15,507 bases of DNA from Rhodospirillaceae bacterium (lineage in GTDB: Bacteria > Pseudomonadota > Alphaproteobacteria > SP197), in contig JABIUG010000444.1 in assembly GCA_018700655.1 (NCBI GenBank), forward strand, positions 1-15,507, in the 5' to 3' direction. Each line of letters opens with the position of its first letter. Position 1 is the first letter of the stretch. Below are positions 5,926-12,246 of this stretch, in pieces. A model generated the notes under the pieces. It was not told the origin of the DNA. It did no database searches and was given only the letters and a program-made list of their open reading frames with translations. A program made the position numbers and the translations under genes.

Positions 5926-7592
5926 GACGTCCCCGTCTTGAGCAGGCTGTCGGCAGCTGCACGCGCGGCATCGGTGATCTCGGCACCGGCCAGCATGCGC
6001 GCCAATTCCTCACGGCGTTCGTCTTGATCGAGTTGCGCCGCGCTGGTCGCTACCGTCTTGTCATCGCCGCTCTTGAGCAGGCGAATATGCTGATCGGCGC
6101 GTGCCGCGACCTGGGGCGCATGGGTCACGACCATCACCTGGGCATCACGGCCCAGCTCCTGCAGGCGCTCACCGACAGCGTCGGAAACCGCACCGCCTAT
6201 GCCGGCATCGATCTCATCGAACACCAGCGTGCGTGCGCTATCGCCTTTCTGCGATGCGACCTTCAGCGCCAGCATGAAACGTGAGAGTTCGCCGCCCGAG
6301 GCAATCTTGCTGATCGGACCCGGCGGCGAGCCCGGATTTGTCACAACCTGAAAGATCACACGCTCGGCGCCTTCGGCATTACGTTCGTCGGAGGCCAGGG
6401 GCTGCAGACCCGTGGCAAAGCGCGCCTTGCCCATACGCAGGGGTTCCAGCTCGGCCGTAACCGCCTTGTCCAGGGCCCGCGCCGACTTGCCGCGCCGTTC
6501 CGTCAGCACGGCACAGGCAGCGCCGAAGGCAACAGCTGCCGCCTCTTCGTCGGCCTGCAAGCGTCCAAGTGAGCCGTCCCGATCTTCCAGAGCGGCCAGT
6601 TCGCTGGTCAGGCGCGCCAATACATCAGCCAGTAGATCGACCGGAACCTGATGACGGCGGGCGACCGCACGCAATGCAAAGAGCCGCTCTTCGACCTTTT
6701 CGAGCTGCGAACCATCAGCATCGAGTTCACGCCCCACAGCCGCCATGCCTTCGAGCGCCTCGTTGGTCTCGAGCAGGGCCCGGTCGAGTGCGCCCAGGGT
6801 CTCGTCAAGTGCGCCGCCGGCCACTTCCCGGATGCGACCCAGTTCACCGGCGGCACGGCGCAACCGGCTGTCGATTCCGTCGTCGCCTTCCAGGGCCTCG
6901 ACACCGGCAGACAAGGCCTCACCGATCTTCTGGGCGTTGGCCAGGCGCGAGCGCGAGGCAGCCAGGTTCTCGTCCTCACCGGCTTCCGGTGCGAGTTGGT
7001 CCAGTTCCCCGACATCGTGGATCAGCGTCTCTCGGCGCTCCTGCAGGGTCGATTCATCGGCCTGCATTTGATCTAGCAGGCGTTTGGCTTCGCGCCATGC
7101 GCCAAAGGCATCCGATACGTTGCGGCGTATTTTCTGGTGACCGCCGAACGTATCAAGGATGGAACGATGCATCTCGGGGCGCAGCAGTCCGCGCTGGTCA
7201 TGCTGGCCGTGAACCTCCACCAGGGCTTCGCCCAGTTCGGCCAACAAAGCGACACCGACCGGCTCATCGTTGATGAACGCCTTGCTGCGGCCGTCGGCCT
7301 GGACCTGGCGGCGCACGATGATGTCACCTTCGGCGTCGACACCACGCTCGGCCAGCACGTTCCGGACATGGTGATCATCGGGGACTGTGAAGGTCGCCGC
7401 CACGCTGGCGCGTTCAGCACCCGGGCGCACTAGGGCGGCATCGGCGCGCCGGCCGGTAGCAAGGCCCAAGGCATCGAGCAGGATGGATTTTCCCGCACCG
7501 GTTTCACCGGTCAGAACCGTGAGGCCGGAACCGAAATCGAGGTCGACCCGCTCGATAACAGCAAGATCGCGTATGTGGAGGGAAACCAGCAT
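5922..7592 (-). CDS. recN: DNA repair protein RecN
   Basis: RecN is an SMC-like ATPase that acts early in recombinational repair of double-strand breaks. The 556-residue protein has normal length. The N-terminal ATPase half begins with LHIRDLAVIERVDLDF and has the Walker A motif GETGAGKS (29-36). VEVHGQHDQRGLL (about 126-138) is a typical RecN block. The middle (about 160-380) is coiled coil with a short hinge. The C-terminal half has the ABC signature SGGELSR (432-438), Walker B TLVFDEID (455-462) and VTHAPQVAARAD. ATG at 7592 lies 21 bp after the bamD stop, with a modest GGCGGA upstream, and the stop overlaps ligA. Many bacteria control recN by LexA; I see no SOS box, and transcription is probably shared with bamD. 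Confidence 0.97.
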   Translation of the reverse strand: MLVSLHIRDLAVIERVDLDFGSGLTVLTGETGAGKSILLDALGLATGRRADAALVRPGAERASVAATFTVPDDHHVRNVLAERGVDAEGDIIVRRQVQADGRSKAFINDEPVGVALLAELGEALVEVHGQHDQRGLLRPEMHRSILDTFGGHQKIRRNVSDAFGAWREAKRLLDQMQADESTLQERRETLIHDVGELDQLAPEAGEDENLAASRSRLANAQKIGEALSAGVEALEGDDGIDSRLRRAAGELGRIREVAGGALDETLGALDRALLETNEALEGMAAVGRELDADGSQLEKVEERLFALRAVARRHQVPVDLLADVLARLTSELAALEDRDGSLGRLQADEEAAAVAFGAACAVLTERRGKSARALDKAVTAELEPLRMGKARFATGLQPLASDERNAEGAERVIFQVVTNPGSPPGPISKIASGGELSRFMLALKVASQKGDSARTLVFDEIDAGIGGAVSDAVGERLQELGRDAQVMVVTHAPQVAARADQHIRLLKSGDDKTVATSAAQLDQDERREELARMLAGAEITDAARAAADSLLKTGTS

Positions 7593-7613
7593 GACCGTTT
7601 CCGCCAGCCCCGC

Positions 7614-8510
7614 CTAACTCTCGGCCTCGATGATAACCGGGTCGGCGCTTTCGATAATCAGATTGCCGTCTTCGTCGATCCGAACACTGTCTTCGATGAT
7701 CAGATCGGTTTCTTCGACAATCAGGTCGGTTTCTTCATAGAGATGCGGCAGCAGGTTGTGTTCGCCCAGCAATGCATAAGCGTCCTCATACCAGGGGCTT
7801 CCAGGGAAGTTGTATCCCAGCACCGCTGCGGCGTTCTGGGCTTCACCGACAACACCCAGCGCCATGTAGGATTCCGTCAGGCGCAGCAGGGCCTCGGGGA
7901 CATGAGATGTGGTCTGGTAACCGATGATCACCGACCTGAACCGGTTGATCGCACCAACATATTCCTCACGCTGCTGATACCAGCGCCCGATATCCATTTC
8001 CTTGCCGGCCAGATGATCTTCCGTCAGTTCCAGCTTCAGCTTGGCGTCACGGCCATATTCGGAAGCGGGAAAAAGGCGCAGGACCTCGCGAAAGGCATCC
8101 TGGGCAAGTTCGGTCATGCGCTGGTCGCGTTTCACATCGGAGATGCGCTCGTAATAGGACTGGCCGATCAGGTAGTAGGCATAAGCCACGTCCTTGTGGC
8201 CCGGGTGCAACTGGATGAAACGATCAGCGGCAAAGATCGATTCATCATAAGACCCGGCCTCGTAGTAGGCATATGCAGCCATGATCTGTGCGCGGGTCGC
8301 CCATTGCGAATAAGGGTGCTGGCGCTCGACTTCATCAAATGCCCGTGCGGCATCTTGGTAGTCACCGGTCTGGAGATAATCGACGGCATCGTTGTAGAGG
8401 TCCTCTACAGGCCGTTCGACATAAAGCACAGGATCGGACCCGCAGCCCGTCAGGGCGGCAAAGGTCGCCACCATCATCGCTGCCGCCAGCGCCCGTAACG
8501 CACGCTCCAT
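7614..8510 (-). CDS. bamD: Outer membrane assembly lipoprotein BamD (ComL) with an acidic C-terminal tail
   Basis: BamD is the essential lipoprotein of the BAM complex, which inserts beta-barrel proteins into the outer membrane from the periplasm. The 298-residue product has a lipoprotein signal peptide with lipobox LTGC, so Cys23 should be lipidated after SPase II cleavage. Helical tetratricopeptide-like repeats follow: RPVEDLYNDAVDYLQTGDY, FDEVERQHPYSQWA, YDESIFAADRFIQLHPGH, YAYYLIGQSYYERI, FREVLRLFPASEYGRDA and VPEALLRLTESYMALG. After the usual end (near residue 256, HNLLPH) comes an unusual acidic tail, residues 259-298, made of degenerate EETDLIVE-like units. Start ATG 8510 has GAGG (8516-8519) with a 5-nt spacer. 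It is preceded by a HAD phosphatase gene and followed closely by recN. Confidence 0.95.
   Translation of the reverse strand: MERALRALAAAMMVATFAALTGCGSDPVLYVERPVEDLYNDAVDYLQTGDYQDAARAFDEVERQHPYSQWATRAQIMAAYAYYEAGSYDESIFAADRFIQLHPGHKDVAYAYYLIGQSYYERISDVKRDQRMTELAQDAFREVLRLFPASEYGRDAKLKLELTEDHLAGKEMDIGRWYQQREEYVGAINRFRSVIIGYQTTSHVPEALLRLTESYMALGVVGEAQNAAAVLGYNFPGSPWYEDAYALLGEHNLLPHLYEETDLIVEETDLIIEDSVRIDEDGNLIIESADPVIIEAES
7699..7740. repeat. Two tandem 21-bp units inside the bamD 3' end
   Basis: ATCAGATCGGTTTCTTC at 7699-7715 is followed by ATCAGGTCGGTTTCTTC at 7720-7736, a 21-bp period with one mismatch across the first 17 bases. On the coding strand the units encode two successive EETDLI(V/I)-type heptads. 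Related but more diverged segments (LIIEDSV, LIIESAD, VIIEAES) continue toward the stop codon. The near identity of the first two units suggests recent duplication by slippage inside the gene. The period is a multiple of three, so changes in copy number would keep the frame. Confidence 0.8.
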
Positions 8511-8536
8511 GAAGTCCTCGTATAACCTGAATGAAT

Positions 8537-8547
8537 GTCGAATCGAC
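8537..8547. promoter_or_regulatory. GTCGA-A-TCGAC dyad holding a GANTC site upstream of bamD
   Basis: An 11-base inverted repeat lies 27 bp upstream of the bamD start, in the 55-bp gap after the HAD gene. Its centre contains GAATC (8540-8544), the recognition sequence of the alphaproteobacterial cell-cycle methyltransferase CcrM. Whether it is a real control site is unproven: GANTC is short, and the gap shows no convincing promoter. Confidence 0.25.
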
Positions 8548-8565
8548 GTCACGATAACACCACGA

Positions 8566-9225
8566 TCAGCCAAACGCATCGACCAGACTGGGCAGTTCGT
8601 GCATCGAATTGAAAACTTTGTGCGCACCGGCCTCGATCAACCGCTCACCATGGCCGGGCGGGCAGTGACTGCCGCCGAAAAAGCCGACCACATTCATGCC
8701 TGCGGCACGTCCGGCCGTAACACCGGCCCGGCTGTCTTCGATCACCAGACAAGCAGGTGGAGCGACCGACATGGCCTGGGCTGCGTGCAAAAACAGATCC
8801 GGCGCCGGCTTCCCGTTTTCGACCTGCTCGGCGCTGAAGATATGGGGTGCGAATCGTTCGCCTAGACCGACCAGCCCCAGGGAATGGCGCAAACGCTCCA
8901 GGTCGCTCCCCGAAGCGACACAACAGGGTTTGGTCAGATCCGCCAAAACGGCCTCAATGCCATCAACTGTGGTGAGTTCATCATCGAACCGCGCGGCAAT
9001 GGTGCGTTTGAGGTGACGATCAAAGCCGGGTGGAAGTTGCCGGCCGTGCTCCCGCTCGATCGCTTTCAGCATAGCGGGCAGAGCCATGCCCAGAAATCGC
9101 TCGGCGATCTCTTCTGTGCTGTAGGGGAACCCGGCCCTGGTCAGCTCAATCGCATCGCTGCTGCACGAAAGCACCTCGCTTTCGAGCAATACACCGTCGC
9201 AATCAAAGATAATGAGATCGGGCAA
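8566..9225 (-). CDS. HAD superfamily subfamily IA phosphatase (YieH-like)
   Basis: This 219-residue, cytoplasmic-looking hydrolase has the four HAD motifs: nucleophile Asp8 and acid/base Asp10 in FDCDGVLLESE, Ser105 in VASGSD, Lys139 in GKPAPDLFLHAA, and Glu163/Asp164 in VIEDSRAGVTAGRAAGM. The cap (about 16-85, with RFLGM and IEREHG) and overall length resemble E. coli YieH, a 6-phosphogluconate phosphatase, and other small-molecule phosphatases. The substrate here is not determinable. The start is uncertain: TTG at 9225 puts PDLIIFDCDG at the N-terminus, but no good Shine-Dalgarno is seen. CTG codons at 9237 and 9243 are in the same open frame directly after the lpxC stop. The 21-bp gap to lpxC suggests co-transcription. 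A phosphatase at this point between lpxC and bamD is not part of the usual arrangement. Confidence 0.9.
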   Translation of the reverse strand: MPDLIIFDCDGVLLESEVLSCSSDAIELTRAGFPYSTEEIAERFLGMALPAMLKAIEREHGRQLPPGFDRHLKRTIAARFDDELTTVDGIEAVLADLTKPCCVASGSDLERLRHSLGLVGLGERFAPHIFSAEQVENGKPAPDLFLHAAQAMSVAPPACLVIEDSRAGVTAGRAAGMNVVGFFGGSHCPPGHGERLIEAGAHKVFNSMHELPSLVDAFG

Positions 9226-9246
9226 CGGGCCGTTCAGCGTCAGGAA

Positions 9247-10137
9247 TCAGGCGGTTGCAGCGAGCAGTTCGCTCTGTTCGGCGGCGACTTCCCAGCACCA
9301 GGCATCATCATCCTCGAACAGAGCCAACAGGAGCTTGTTGTTGAGGGCATGTCCCGAGCAGTAACCGTCGAAGGCGCCCAGGATCGGCGCTCCGGCCAGG
9401 GCCAAGTCACCGATCGCATCCAGGACCTTGTGGCGGGCAAACTCGTTCTCGTAGCGCAGGCCACCCTCGTTGAGGACCTTTTCACCACTGACGACAACGG
9501 CGTTGTCGAGCGAACCACCCAGAGCCAGACCGTTGGCGCGCAAACCATCGACCTCTTCCATCAGGCCGAACGTTCGCGCCCGCGCGATGTCGGACTTAAA
9601 GGCCTCGCGGTCGAGATCAAGCGATGCGCTCTGCGTCGCGATCTGGGGATTGTCATAGACGATCTCACAACGGAAGCTGCGGTCGCCCGAAGGAGAAAGC
9701 TGGGCGACACGATCGCCATCGCGGACCGAAACCTCGCGCAGCACACGCACACAACGGCGCGGCGCTTCAAGGACTTCGATCCCGGCGCATTCAATCAGAA
9801 AGACGAAAGCTTCCGAGCTGCCATCCATAATCGGCAGTTCGGGTCCATTGACTTCGATCATCACGTTATCGATGCCGCATCCGGCCAGTGCAGCCATGAC
9901 GTGCTCGACCGTCGCCAGCGTCGCCCCGGAGGCATTACGCAGCGTCGTACACAGGAATGTGTCGGAAACCATATCGAAGCGTGCGGGGAAATGGCGTGCA
10001 CCATTGCTCAGATCCGTGCGCTCAAACGCGATGCCACTGCCGGCCTCGGTGGGCTTCATCGTCATCACGGCCTTTTCGCCGGAATGGAGTCCGATGCCTG
10101 TGCAGGAGATCGGTGTCTTCAGTGTGGTCTGATACAC
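9247..10137 (-). CDS. lpxC: UDP-3-O-acyl-N-acetylglucosamine deacetylase LpxC
   Basis: LpxC is the zinc enzyme that catalyses the committed step of lipid A synthesis, removing the acetyl group from UDP-3-O-acyl-GlcNAc in the cytoplasm. The 296-residue protein is of normal length and shows TGIGLHSGEKA (13-23). The zinc ligands are His79 in ATVEHVMAALAG (with general base Glu78), His236 and Asp240 in HKVLDAIGDLALAG. Catalytic His263 is in YCSGHALNNKLLLAL. Other family blocks are GPELPIMDGSS and ARTFGLMEE. The start is GTG 10137, fixed by alignment of MYQTTLKTPI with the family N-terminus. No strong ribosome binding site precedes it, and no in-frame ATG lies nearby. A 218-bp gap with several inverted repeats separates it from ftsZ, so lpxC may have its own promoter or be attenuated. 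In many bacteria LpxC level is set by proteolysis. Confidence 0.97.
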   Translation of the reverse strand: MYQTTLKTPISCTGIGLHSGEKAVMTMKPTEAGSGIAFERTDLSNGARHFPARFDMVSDTFLCTTLRNASGATLATVEHVMAALAGCGIDNVMIEVNGPELPIMDGSSEAFVFLIECAGIEVLEAPRRCVRVLREVSVRDGDRVAQLSPSGDRSFRCEIVYDNPQIATQSASLDLDREAFKSDIARARTFGLMEEVDGLRANGLALGGSLDNAVVVSGEKVLNEGGLRYENEFARHKVLDAIGDLALAGAPILGAFDGYCSGHALNNKLLLALFEDDDAWCWEVAAEQSELLAATA

Positions 10138-10355
10138 GGCTGTGATTTGCCCGTTTGTTGTTCTGTCATTCCGGTGGCACGATCCGCCGGAATGTGGGTG
10201 CGAAAACTAAGGCTCATGCCCGGGTGCGGGCGAGCGCCTCGGAAGCTGGTCTAACAGGTTGCTTCCGAGGCGCTCAAGTCACTCTTTGTTACAGGGTGTT
10301 TCAGACTGAAATATCAATGATTTCAAAATCTTAAGACATCCCGCATCAGACTTTC
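10138..10355. promoter_or_regulatory. Structured ftsZ-lpxC intergenic region
   Basis: No gene is seen in these 218 bp. Read in the direction of transcription (right to left), it holds an AT-rich stretch with the 13-base palindrome TTTCAG-A-CTGAAA (10299-10311), then the strong 15-bp inverted repeat described separately. A small GCCCG-GGTG-CGGGC hairpin (10218-10231) follows, and then CATTCCGG/CCGGAATG (10167-10174, 10187-10194), an 8-bp stem with a 12-nt loop just upstream of lpxC. On the minus strand TTGATA is followed about 18 bp later by TGTAAC, overlapping the 13-base palindrome. It is a weak promoter candidate for lpxC and no more than suggestive. Confidence 0.45.
10232..10275 (-). terminator. 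15-bp perfect inverted repeat between ftsZ and lpxC, possible terminator or attenuator
   Basis: GAGCGCCTCGGAAGC (10232-10246) and GCTTCCGAGGCGCTC (10261-10275) are exactly complementary and flank a 14-nt loop. In transcripts running from ftsZ toward lpxC this would form a very stable GC-rich hairpin about 80 nt after the ftsZ stop. No U-run follows it (the next bases are GCCCGCACCC), so it is not a textbook intrinsic terminator. Partial termination, an RNA stability element that protects the upstream ftsZ message, or an RNase processing site are all compatible. Confidence 0.6.
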
Positions 10356-12155
10356 TCAGTTCTTGTCACGGCGCAGGAAAGCAGGAATGTCGAGAACATC
10401 GTCCTCGACGCTCGAAACCTCCATGGCCGGCATCTGTGGCGCAGGTGCCCGAACGGGCGCCGGAGCAGGTGCCGGCCTTGCTTGCGGGGTCGGCTGCTGC
10501 ACCATTGCCACTGGCTCGGGCTGCCTAACCGGTGCCTCAACTGCCGCTTCGACCGCCGCTTCGACCGTGGCCGGTTCAACGATCGGCTGTGCGACAGGTT
10601 CCGGCGTCGGCACAGGTGCCGGTGCCGGTTCGCTGACCGCTTCGACCCGTGCTTCCGGAGCAGGCTCGATGGCCGGTTCCTGACGGACCGGCTCACGATT
10701 TGCACGATTGGTCCCGGTCATACGCTCGAAGAACGAGGGACGGCGCGCTTCCTTACCGGCATTGTTAGCCAGTGCAGTCGAACCGAATGCGCTGGGCTGT
10801 GCCACTGTGACAGCGGGTTTGACCGGAGCCCGAACCGGCACCGGCGTGATGAAGGCATCGTTGCGCGCCGGCGCAGCTTCAGCAGGAGCGGGTTGCGCCT
10901 CTGCCTTGGGCTCCGAGCGTCCCAGGAACGAGAACGCCCGTGCAGGCTGAGCCTGCGGTGCAGGTGCGACCGGAGACGGAATGGGATCGAGCACAACCGG
11001 CTCGGGCGCCATCTCCACGACCGGCTCCACCATCAGTTCAGCATCTGGCTGCGCTGACGTGTCGAGCGCCAGACCGTGCTGGCCAACACGCCCCATCACC
11101 GGCATCCCGGCAGGTGCCGGACCACGGACGGACTGACCACCCTCGATCGCGGTCAGAGCAGGACGACCCGGTGTGTTGGCAACCAGACCTTCGGCCTCGA
11201 TTCCGGTTGCCACCAGAGAGACACGCATGCTGCCGGCCATCGATTCATCAAACGCCGCACCAAAGATGATATTGGCGTCTGAATCGACTTCTTCGCGGAT
11301 CCGATTTGCAGCTTCGTCGACCTCGAACAGGGTCATGTCACTGCCGCCTGTGATGTTGATGAGCACGCCACGGGCGCCCTTCATCGAGACCTCATCAAGC
11401 AGCGGATTGGCAATCGCGGCCTCAGCGGCCTCAAGCGCACGGTGTTCGCCGCCCGCCTCGCCGGTACCCATCATGGCTTTGCCCATTTCGCTCATCACGG
11501 TGCGAACATCGGCAAAGTCGAGATTAATCAGGCCAGGCTGGACCATCAGGTCGGTCACGCCACGCACGCCGGCATGCAGCACGTCATCGGCCATCTTGAA
11601 CGCGTCCGCAAAGGTCGTCTTGTCGTTGGCGATGCGGAACAGGTTCTGGTTGGGAATGATGATCAGCGTATCGACATACTGCTGCAATTCCGCCATGCCT
11701 TCTTCAGCCAGACGCATGCGCTGCTGGCCTTCAAAGCTGAACGGCTTGGTCACGACACCGACCGTCAGCATCCCCTGCTCACGCGCGGCACGCGCCACGA
11801 CAGGAGTTGCTCCGGTACCGGTGCCACCACCCATGCCGGCGGTGATGAAGACCATGTGCGAGCCGATCAGCTGCTCCATGATCTCTTCCATCGCCTCTTC
11901 GGCGGCGGCTTTGCCGATATCAGGGCGCGAACCGGCGCCCAGACCCTGCGTGATCGACACGCCGAGCTGAATCCGGCGCTCGGCCTGCGATTGGTCGATT
12001 GCCTGAGCATCGGTGTTGGCGACGACAAAATCGACGCCGTTCAATCCGCTCAGGATCATGTTGTTGACTGCGTTACCGCCAGCCCCACCAACACCAACAA
12101 CGGTGATGCGTGGCTTTAGGCATTGGGTTTCGGGTAACCCGAGTTGAATTGTCAT
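10356..12155 (-). CDS. ftsZ: Cell division protein FtsZ
   Basis: FtsZ is the tubulin-like GTPase that forms the Z ring and directs septal wall synthesis. The 599-residue protein is long for the family. The GTPase core (about 15-320) has GVGGAGGNAV (21-30), the tubulin signature GGGTGTGA (109-116) and the catalytic T7 loop NLDFADVR (211-218). A Pro/Ala/Glu-rich linker of about 265 residues follows, interrupted by a short conserved-looking island RRPSFFERMTG (471-481). The protein ends DIPAFLRRDKN, the partner-binding peptide that contacts FtsA and other tethers. Start ATG 12155 is set by GGAGG (12163-12167) with a 7-nt spacer and by the family N-terminus. The frame extends upstream to 12212, but that stretch is the hairpin-bearing leader. 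ftsA ends 91 bp upstream. Confidence 0.98.
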   Translation of the reverse strand: MTIQLGLPETQCLKPRITVVGVGGAGGNAVNNMILSGLNGVDFVVANTDAQAIDQSQAERRIQLGVSITQGLGAGSRPDIGKAAAEEAMEEIMEQLIGSHMVFITAGMGGGTGTGATPVVARAAREQGMLTVGVVTKPFSFEGQQRMRLAEEGMAELQQYVDTLIIIPNQNLFRIANDKTTFADAFKMADDVLHAGVRGVTDLMVQPGLINLDFADVRTVMSEMGKAMMGTGEAGGEHRALEAAEAAIANPLLDEVSMKGARGVLINITGGSDMTLFEVDEAANRIREEVDSDANIIFGAAFDESMAGSMRVSLVATGIEAEGLVANTPGRPALTAIEGGQSVRGPAPAGMPVMGRVGQHGLALDTSAQPDAELMVEPVVEMAPEPVVLDPIPSPVAPAPQAQPARAFSFLGRSEPKAEAQPAPAEAAPARNDAFITPVPVRAPVKPAVTVAQPSAFGSTALANNAGKEARRPSFFERMTGTNRANREPVRQEPAIEPAPEARVEAVSEPAPAPVPTPEPVAQPIVEPATVEAAVEAAVEAPVRQPEPVAMVQQPTPQARPAPAPAPVRAPAPQMPAMEVSSVEDDVLDIPAFLRRDKN

Positions 12156-12162
12156 AGAAAAG

Positions 12163-12167
12163 CCTCC
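12163..12167 (-). promoter_or_regulatory. Strong ribosome binding site of ftsZ
   Basis: GGAGG lies 7 nt before ATG 12155. It is the best Shine-Dalgarno among the genes here that do not overlap a neighbour. It decides the ftsZ start against the longer upstream frame and fits the high level of FtsZ relative to FtsQ and FtsA. Confidence 0.85.
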
Positions 12168-12190
12168 AGCACTAGAGTGACACCCATGAT

Positions 12191-12242
12191 CCGACGGCCC
12201 GCCCGTCGGCACCTCAGGTTCGTCCGCCGGGCATTGCGGACG
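12191..12242. promoter_or_regulatory. Two adjacent hairpins in the ftsA-ftsZ gap
   Basis: CCGACGG-CCCGC-CCGTCGG (12191-12209; 7-bp stem, 5-nt loop) and CGTCCGC-CGGGCATT-GCGGACG (12221-12242; 7-bp stem, 8-nt loop) lie between the ftsA stop and the ftsZ ribosome binding site. Both are perfect. Neither is followed by a U-run. They could stabilise or process the ftsZ message, or lower read-through from ftsA; the role is inferred from position only. Confidence 0.5.
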
Positions 12243-12246
12243 CCCA

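Noticed and set aside
8884..10254. A 456-codon open frame on the plus strand opposite lpxC and the HAD gene
   Set aside because: It is antisense to two genes with intact catalytic motifs, has no recognisable domain, and is explained by GC-rich codon bias leaving the opposite strand open.
12156..12212. Longer FtsZ beginning at 12212
   Set aside because: The extension overlaps the hairpin leader and the GGAGG site; MTIQLGLPETQ at 12155 fits the family start.
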